A DNA stretch of 64,000 bases from Enterobacter cloacae complex sp. R_G8 (lineage in GTDB: Bacteria > Pseudomonadota > Gammaproteobacteria > Enterobacterales > Enterobacteriaceae). The notes below the pieces were generated by a model that did no database searches, was not told where the DNA came from, and was given only the letters and a program-made list of their open reading frames with translations. Shown in pieces: positions 58,642-64,000 of the stretch. Location: the NCBI RefSeq assembly GCF_024599795.1, contig NZ_CP102246.1:3596001-3660000 (forward strand). The letters are read 5' to 3'. Numbering within the stretch: the first letter of the stretch is position 1; the number at the start of each line of letters is the position of its first letter. The position numbers were made by a program, and so were the translations under genes.

Positions 58642-59925
58642 TTGAACATTTCCAGGATTTCCCGTCTGGCGTTGGCACTCGCCTTTGGCGTGACATTATC
58701 CGCATGCAGTTCAACGCCACCGGATCAGCGACCTTCTGAGCAGGTCGCGCCAGGCACCGCATCCCGTCCGATTTTGTCCGCTGATGAAGCGAAAAACTTC
58801 GATCGCGCGCATTACTTCTCCGCGATGGATCCAAACGCAGCACCGTGGACGCCGTCTTCTATTAACCTGCCGAAGCAGCCAAACTTTGTTGTGGGTCCGG
58901 CAGGGGCGCAGGGCGTGACGCACACCTCTATTCAGGCTGCGGTGGACGCTGCCATCACCAAACACAGCGCATCTCGCCAGTACATCGCGATCATGCCAGG
59001 TGAATATGAAGGTACCGTTTACGTTCCGGCAGCACCGGGCAGCATCACCCTTTACGGTCTGGGTGAAAAAGCCATCGACGTTAAAATTGGTCTGGCGATT
59101 GATTCCGAAATCGACAGCACCACCTGGCGTCACCTGGTCAACCCGGCGGGTAAATACATGCCGGGCAAACCGGCCTGGTATATGTTTGATAACTGCCAGA
59201 GCAAGCGTGCCGCTACCATTGGCGTGATGTGTTCTGCGGTCGTCTGGTCTCAGAACAACGGTCTGCAGCTGCAGAACCTGACCATTCAGAACACCCTGGG
59301 CGACAGCGTTGATGCGGGTAACCACCAGGCCGTGGCGCTGCGTAGCGATGGCGACAAGGTGCAGCTCAATAACGTGAACATTCTGGGTCGTCAGAACACC
59401 TTCTTCGTGACCAACAGCGGTGTACAGAACACCCTGCAGAATAACCGTCTGACCCGTACGCTGGTGACCAACAGCTACATCGAAGGTGACGTGGATCTGG
59501 TCTCCGGTCGTGGCGCGGTGGTATTTGATAACACCGATTTCCGCGTCGTGAACTCACGTACCCAGCAGGAAGGTTATGTGTTTGCGCCAGCGACACAGTC
59601 AAACCTGTTCTACGGCTTCCTCGCCGTCAACAGCCGCTTCAACGCCGCCGGTGACGGCGTGGCGCAGCTGGGTCGCTCCCTGGATGTGGATTCTGCAACT
59701 AACGGCCAGGTCGTGATCCGTGACAGCGTCATCAACGAAGGTTTCAACATGGCAAAACCATGGGGTGATGCCGCCATCTCCAAACGTCCGTTCTCCGGCA
59801 ATACCGGTTCTGTGGACGATAAAGGAAACGTGCAGCGCAACCTGAACGACGCTAACTTCAACCGCATGTGGGAATACAACAACCGCGGTCTGGGTAGCAA
59901 AGTGGTTGCTGAGCCGAAGCAGTAA
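58642..59925 (+). CDS. ybhC: Lipoprotein YbhC (pectinesterase fold, acyl-CoA thioesterase)
   Basis: This is 427 residues from a TTG start at 58642, with AGGAG (58630-58634) seven bases upstream; this gives exactly the E. coli YbhC length and a lipoprotein signal (SRLALALAFGVTLSAC, lipidated Cys). An upstream in-frame ATG would add 52 residues across the attB-like site and hide the signal peptide, so I reject it. The beta-helix domain carries pectinesterase-like motifs (GDSVDAGNHQAVALR; SYIEGDVDLVSGRGAVVFDN). E. coli YbhC is an outer-membrane lipoprotein reported to have acyl-CoA thioesterase activity, not pectinesterase activity. Confidence 0.88.
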   Translation: MNISRISRLALALAFGVTLSACSSTPPDQRPSEQVAPGTASRPILSADEAKNFDRAHYFSAMDPNAAPWTPSSINLPKQPNFVVGPAGAQGVTHTSIQAAVDAAITKHSASRQYIAIMPGEYEGTVYVPAAPGSITLYGLGEKAIDVKIGLAIDSEIDSTTWRHLVNPAGKYMPGKPAWYMFDNCQSKRAATIGVMCSAVVWSQNNGLQLQNLTIQNTLGDSVDAGNHQAVALRSDGDKVQLNNVNILGRQNTFFVTNSGVQNTLQNNRLTRTLVTNSYIEGDVDLVSGRGAVVFDNTDFRVVNSRTQQEGYVFAPATQSNLFYGFLAVNSRFNAAGDGVAQLGRSLDVDSATNGQVVIRDSVINEGFNMAKPWGDAAISKRPFSGNTGSVDDKGNVQRNLNDANFNRMWEYNNRGLGSKVVAEPKQ

Positions 59926-59933
59926 TCTGTTTT

Positions 59934-59962
59934 GCCGGGTGGCGGCTTCGCCTTACCCGGCC
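59934..59962. repeat. REP element after ybhC
   Basis: GCCGGGTGGCGG-CTTCGCCTTACCCGGCC, the same REP as at 16242-16268, starts nine bases after the ybhC stop, between convergent ybhC and pgl. Confidence 0.88.
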
Positions 59963-59991
59963 TGTCCGTTAATGCCGTACCACCGGGCATA

Positions 59992-60022
59992 AAAAAACCT
60001 CGCGTTCGCGAGGTTTTTTGTT
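59992..60022. terminator. Bidirectional terminator between ybhC and pgl
   Basis: AAAAAACCTCGCG-TT-CGCGAGGTTTTTT has A and T runs on both sides and can end transcripts from both convergent genes. Confidence 0.9.
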
Positions 60023-60031
60023 TTAAGCCGC

Positions 60032-61027
60032 TTAGTGAGCGTTGACCACTACCCACATTGGCCCCTGGCCTACCGCATAGCGCCCTTTCTCTTCCAGCAG
60101 GCCCTGCTCGCCTTTGATTTCGTACAGGGCGATGTGGTGAGACTTCTGCCCCGCTGCAATCAGGTATTTACCGCTGTGATCGATATTAAAGCCTCGCGGC
60201 TGCGTTTCCGTCGGCTGGAAGCCTTCTACTGCCAGCACGCTGCCGTCTTCCGAAACGCTAAAGATGGTGATCAGGCTGGAAGTACGGTCACAGGCGTAGA
60301 GATGGCGACCATCCGGCGTAATATGAATATCCGCCGCCCAGCGGGTGTCGGAGAAATCAGCCGGCATCATATCCAGCGTCTGCACGCACTCAATCTGGCC
60401 GTTAGGATCTTTCAGTTCCCAGACGTCCACCGAGCTGTTCAGCTCGTTCACCACGTAGGCGTACTGCTGATTCGGATGGAAGACCATATGACGTGGACCC
60501 GCGCCTTCAACGGTCGTCACTTCTGCCGGGTTCTGCGCCACCAGGTGACCATCGTCGCTCAGGGTAAACAGGCAGATTCGATCCTGCTTCAGCGCCGGTA
60601 CCCACAGCGTGCGGTTGTCCGGGGAGATATTCGCCGAGTGGCAACCTTCCAGCCCTTCCACCACATCCACGGTGTCGACCGGAATGCCCTCTTCCAGACG
60701 CGTCACGCTGACACAGCCCGCGTTATAGGAGCCGCTGAAAACAAAGTTGCCCTTGCGATCGGTTGAGATGTGGGTTGGGCTACCCGGCAATGGCGCCTCC
60801 GCAGTGTAAGTCAGCGCGCCGTCATCCGGAGAGATGCGGTAGGCCAGCACGCGAAACTCCGGGCGCACACCCACGTACAAGAAACGTTTATCCGGACTGA
60901 TCGCCATTGGCTGTACCTGACCTGGAACATCAACAACCTGCACCAGCGTGAGGGTCCCCTCGGCATTTAAACGCCAGACGTGGATCTGCTGGCTTTCAGG
61001 ACTGGCGGTATAAACGGTTTGTTTCAT
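60032..61027 (-). CDS. pgl: 6-phosphogluconolactonase (YbhE-type)
   Basis: This 331-residue seven-bladed beta-propeller equals E. coli Pgl in length. Repeated blade motifs include [57 protein letters not shown] and [19 protein letters not shown]. It hydrolyses 6-phosphogluconolactone in the oxidative pentose phosphate pathway. It is divergent from ybhA and has no operon partner. Confidence 0.96.
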   Translation of the reverse strand: MKQTVYTASPESQQIHVWRLNAEGTLTLVQVVDVPGQVQPMAISPDKRFLYVGVRPEFRVLAYRISPDDGALTYTAEAPLPGSPTHISTDRKGNFVFSGSYNAGCVSVTRLEEGIPVDTVDVVEGLEGCHSANISPDNRTLWVPALKQDRICLFTLSDDGHLVAQNPAEVTTVEGAGPRHMVFHPNQQYAYVVNELNSSVDVWELKDPNGQIECVQTLDMMPADFSDTRWAADIHITPDGRHLYACDRTSSLITIFSVSEDGSVLAVEGFQPTETQPRGFNIDHSGKYLIAAGQKSHHIALYEIKGEQGLLEEKGRYAVGQGPMWVVVNAH

Positions 61028-61167
61028 GAATATTCACTCCTCACTGCGCATGAAAGTAGTTAACTTTTGACGGTGAATGCTGAATTGTCGACGGGAATTT
61101 TGACGCGTTCGCCTCTCGGTGTACCATCCCATCAGATCGTAAATTCAATATTAACCCGGAAAAACAA

Positions 61168-61986
61168 ATGACCTCGCGTGTGATTGCTCTGGATTTAGAC
61201 GGTACCTTACTGACGCCGCAAAAAACCCTTCTCCCCTCCTCCCTTGAAGCGCTTAAACGCGCGCAGGAAGTGGGATATCAACTCCTTATCGTAACGGGTC
61301 GACATCACGTTGCCATTCACCCTTTTTATCAGGCACTGGCGTTAGATACACCTGCAATTTGTTGTAATGGCACTTATTTGTATGATTATCAGGCAAAAAA
61401 GGTTTTAGAATCCGACCCGCTGCCGGTTCCCCAGGCATTGCAGTTAATTGATCTGCTGGATGAACATGCCATCCACGGCCTGATGTATGTCGATAATGCG
61501 ATGGTTTATGAGCGCCCAACCGGCCATGTCATCCGCACCACCAACTGGGCTCAGTCTCTGCCAGAAGCGCAGCGTCCGGTCTTTACCCAGGTCTCCTCCC
61601 TGCGCCAGGCGGCTCAGGATGTGGAAGCTATCTGGAAATTCGCATTGACCGATGAAGACACCACCAAACTGAATACCTTCGCGAAACACGTTGAACAGGC
61701 GCTGGGTCTGGAGTGTGAATGGTCCTGGCATGACCAGGTGGATATCGCCCGCAAAGGCAACAGCAAAGGCAAGCGCCTGACGCAGTTCGTGGAGTCTCAG
61801 GGGGGGTCAATGCAGGATGTGATCGCCTTTGGCGATAACTACAACGACATCAGCATGCTGGAAGCCGCCGGAACGGGCGTGGCAATGGGCAATGCCGATG
61901 ACGCGGTGAAAGCGCGCGCTAACGTGGTGATTGGCGATAACACCACCGACAGCATCGCGCAGTACATTTATACCCACCTGCTGTAA
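61168..61986 (+). CDS. ybhA: HAD-family phosphatase YbhA (pyridoxal phosphate phosphatase)
   Basis: This 272-residue Cof-type HAD protein has motif I ALDLDGTLLTP (about residues 7-17), motif II VTGRHH, motif III Lys in KGNSKGKRL and motif IV AFGDNYNDISML, with a type IIB cap. It matches E. coli YbhA, which acts on PLP and on fructose-1,6-bisphosphate and other sugar phosphates. Its stop codon touches the modC stop on the other strand with no bases between, so the two transcripts overlap. Confidence 0.94.
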   Translation: MTSRVIALDLDGTLLTPQKTLLPSSLEALKRAQEVGYQLLIVTGRHHVAIHPFYQALALDTPAICCNGTYLYDYQAKKVLESDPLPVPQALQLIDLLDEHAIHGLMYVDNAMVYERPTGHVIRTTNWAQSLPEAQRPVFTQVSSLRQAAQDVEAIWKFALTDEDTTKLNTFAKHVEQALGLECEWSWHDQVDIARKGNSKGKRLTQFVESQGGSMQDVIAFGDNYNDISMLEAAGTGVAMGNADDAVKARANVVIGDNTTDSIAQYIYTHLL

Positions 61987-63045
61987 TCAGGTGGTAATGG
62001 AAACGCTCTTGATTTGCGCGTAAAGCCACAGGCCAGGTTTGATCCCTAACTCATCCCTGGCCCACGGGCTGATCCGTGCCCAGAGCGTCCTGCTCCCCAC
62101 CTCAAGCTGCACCTCTACCTGACCGTTATCATCAAAACACTCGGCGACCTTCGCGCGCAGGATATTTCGGATACTGGTCTGCAGCGGAGGCTGTAAAACC
62201 AGAGAGACATCCGACGCCTGAATACGAATACGCAGCGCCGACTGCAGGGGCTTGTCGATTTTATTCACCCACAGGTGCTGGTCGCCCAACGCCAGGGCGG
62301 TCATCGCGTAATGCGGATGGTGCTCCAGCACGCTCACCTTCAGGATGCTGCTCTGCTGCTCCCGGGGCAGCCACGGGTGCATGACGCTACTGCCCCAGAC
62401 CTCTTCAAGATTGCCAAACGCCTTTACGCTGCCGTTTTCCAGCACCAGTACGTTATCCGCCAGATGCAGAATTTCATCCAGGGAGTGACTGACGTACAGC
62501 ATCGGGATCTTGATTTCACGCGCCAGGCGCTGGAGATACGGCAGGAGTTCACGTTTACGCGGAATATCCAGCGAGGCCAGCGGCTCATCAAGCAGCAGGA
62601 GTTCGGGGGCGGTGAGCAACGCGCGCCCTATCGCCACCCGCTGTTTCTCACCGCCAGAGAGCGAGGAAGGCAACCGGTCAAGCAGTGGCTCAATGCCCAG
62701 CAGCGCCACCAGCTTGTCAAACTGCGCGGCCATGCTTTTGGCCATGCCGTAACGCAGATTTCCGCGCACGCTGTAGTGTGGGAATAACCGCGCATCCTGA
62801 AACACATAGCCAATACGCCGTTTATCCGGCGTCAGGTAAATGTTGTTTTCAACGTCATTCAGGACGCGATCGTTCAGCACAATGCGCCCTGCCTGAGGGC
62901 GTGTCAGGCCACCGATCGCATTAATGAGCGAGGTTTTCCCGGCGCCGGAGACCCCAAAGATGGCGGTAATACCGGTGGCGGGCAGCGTCTCGTTCAGTGT
63001 AAGGGTGTGGTTTCCCAGCGTCTGGGTGAAATGGAGTTCCAGCAT
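61987..63045 (-). CDS. modC: Molybdate ABC transporter ATP-binding protein
   Basis: This 352-residue protein, as in E. coli, has Walker [10 protein letters not shown] (about residue 32), [14 protein letters not shown], signature [16 protein letters not shown], Walker [13 protein letters not shown] and VSHSLDE, then a C-terminal TOBE domain (about residues 290-352) that binds molybdate. The start is ATG 63045, two bases after the modB stop; an upstream in-frame start inside modB was rejected. Confidence 0.97.
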   Translation of the reverse strand: MLELHFTQTLGNHTLTLNETLPATGITAIFGVSGAGKTSLINAIGGLTRPQAGRIVLNDRVLNDVENNIYLTPDKRRIGYVFQDARLFPHYSVRGNLRYGMAKSMAAQFDKLVALLGIEPLLDRLPSSLSGGEKQRVAIGRALLTAPELLLLDEPLASLDIPRKRELLPYLQRLAREIKIPMLYVSHSLDEILHLADNVLVLENGSVKAFGNLEEVWGSSVMHPWLPREQQSSILKVSVLEHHPHYAMTALALGDQHLWVNKIDKPLQSALRIRIQASDVSLVLQPPLQTSIRNILRAKVAECFDDNGQVEVQLEVGSRTLWARISPWARDELGIKPGLWLYAQIKSVSITT

Positions 63046-63047
63046 AA

Positions 63048-63737
63048 CTATTTCCCCATCCGCTCGCGGCTGAGTCGCGCCAGCCATTCAGAGACCAGCA
63101 GCGATATCAGCGCCAGCACAATTGAGATAACACACAGACGTGCCGCAGCACCTTCGCCACCCGGCGTCTGTATCAGCGTATACATGGCCGAAGGGATCGT
63201 CCGCGTTTCACCGGGGATGTTCGAAACAAAGGTAATGGTGGCACCGAATTCACCCAGCGAACGGGCAAAGGCCAGTACCGTACCGACAATAATGCCCGGC
63301 AGCGTGAGCGGTAACGTAATGGTGAAAAAGACGCGCCAGCGCCCGGCACCCAGCGTGCGGGCGGCCTGTTCCAGTTTGATATCCACCCCTTCCAGCGCCA
63401 GGCGGATAGCCCTCACCATCAGCGGAAATGACATCACCGCCGCGGCCAGCACCGCACCGCGCCAGCTAAAGGCAAAGGTCAGCCCGAACCAGTCGTACAG
63501 CCACTGGCCGATAAACCCGCGTCGCCCCATGGACACCAGCAGCAGATACCCCACCACCACGGGTGGCAACACCAGCGGAAGATGGAGAACGCTGTCAAGC
63601 AAGGCTTTGCCGGGAAACTTACAGCGCACCAGCAACCAGGCAAAGAAGATCCCAAAGGGCAAACTTAGCGCAACCGCCAGGGAAGAGACTTTCAGGCTCA
63701 GCAGTACAGCCTGCCATTCAGGATCGGTCAATATCAT
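63048..63737 (-). CDS. modB: Molybdate ABC transporter permease
   Basis: This 229-residue permease has about five to six membrane helices and the EAA loop ([33 protein letters not shown]). It matches E. coli ModB. It forms the channel for molybdate with ModC. It overlaps modA by four bases. Confidence 0.97.
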   Translation of the reverse strand: MILTDPEWQAVLLSLKVSSLAVALSLPFGIFFAWLLVRCKFPGKALLDSVLHLPLVLPPVVVGYLLLVSMGRRGFIGQWLYDWFGLTFAFSWRGAVLAAAVMSFPLMVRAIRLALEGVDIKLEQAARTLGAGRWRVFFTITLPLTLPGIIVGTVLAFARSLGEFGATITFVSNIPGETRTIPSAMYTLIQTPGGEGAAARLCVISIVLALISLLVSEWLARLSRERMGK

Positions 63738-64000
63738 TCGTGAGTCGTAAATCCATAACGTTTAAAGATTGCGGACGCTTCCGGCCCCTTCAGGTACGCC
63801 TGGAAGGCCGTCACGGTCGCATTTTTATGTCCATCAACAATCGCAACAGGATATTCCACTTTTTTGTGGGCGTCTTCCGGGAACGTGCCAACCACTTTGA
63901 CACCCTTGCTGGCAACGGCATCCGAGCCGTAGACAATGCCCAGCGGAGCCTCATGGCGTTCCACCAGCGCCAGCGCACCGCGTACGTCTTCCGCCGGCGC
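63734..64000 (-). CDS. modA: Molybdate-binding periplasmic protein ModA, C-terminal part
   Basis: Only about the last 88 codons are in the window; the gene runs off the right edge. The visible part ([61 protein letters not shown]) is the C-terminal lobe of ModA, with the conserved Tyr and Asp/Val molybdate-loop context. It begins the modABC operon. A shorter internal start seen inside the window is not the real start. Confidence 0.93.
   Translation of the reverse strand, partial: APAEDVRGALALVERHEAPLGIVYGSDAVASKGVKVVGTFPEDAHKKVEYPVAIVDGHKNATVTAFQAYLKGPEASAIFKRYGFTTHE

Noticed and set aside
58486..60000. A prophage or prophage remnant at the attB-like site
   Set aside because: No integrase, no second core copy and no phage genes were seen within the flanking kilobases; the site looks unoccupied.

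Overview
The window looks like a chromosomal segment of an enterobacterium close to Enterobacter/Lelliottia. The proteins resemble E. coli and Klebsiella orthologues throughout, and the gene order matches the E. coli K-12 mod-bio-uvrB-moa-ybh-dinG-gln-dps-ompX-mntR region read in the opposite direction. A complete hut (histidine utilisation) cluster lies between bio and ybhC. No rRNA, tRNA, CRISPR array, transposase, integrase or prophage gene was seen. Most of the window is ordinary backbone; the differences from K-12 are small insertions and losses at gene boundaries.

Layout. (1) 1-4750, minus strand: the N-terminal part of an aldo/keto reductase, then a tripartite EmrAB-type efflux operon with its own outer-membrane factor, behind a promoter covered by a nested inverted repeat. 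(2) 4.8-9.3 kb: ybiR-mntR, divergent mntS with a MntR box, opgE, and ompX. (3) 9.6-19.7 kb: rhtA, dps, glnHPQ with sigma-54/NtrC sites, ybiO, rlmF, mcbA, ybiI, ybiJ, ybiB. (4) 19.9-25.3 kb: a five-gene chaperone-usher fimbrial operon on the plus strand, placed between dinG and ybiB and ending inside the 3' end of dinG. (5) 25.3-38.2 kb: dinG (SOS), rhlE, cecR-ybhGFSR (regulator and ABC exporter), ybhQ, ybhP-clsB-ybhN. (6) 38.3-43.1 kb: ybhL, moaABCDE behind a Moco riboswitch and a ModE-type site, ybhK. (7) 43.1-46.6 kb: uvrB with its LexA box, a 750-base non-coding stretch with an inverted pair of DnaA-box-like sequences, and an orphan ABC ATPase with a degraded signature motif. (8) 46.6-52.1 kb: bioBFCD divergent from bioA across a BirA operator, then ybhB. 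(9) 52.2-58.4 kb: hutUH and hutIGC, each with a HutC-type operator. (10) 58.5-64.0 kb: a nearly perfect phage lambda attB sequence upstream of ybhC, then ybhC, pgl, ybhA, modC, modB and the C-terminal part of modA.

How the genes fit together. Molybdenum is a theme at two places: ModABC imports molybdate, and MoaABCDE makes molybdopterin under Mo and Moco sensing. MntR controls MntS for manganese. The gln genes import glutamine under nitrogen control, and hut converts histidine to glutamate for nitrogen. dinG and uvrB are SOS genes. Two efflux systems (the EmrAB-OMF type and YbhGFSR) export drugs or other toxic compounds.

I found no clearly new biochemical system. The observations most worth a second look are the conserved lambda attB with a consensus-type B' arm, the orphan UrtE-like ATPase without the signature glycines, the fimbrial operon that uses dinG coding sequence as its terminator, and the nested dyad over the efflux promoter.
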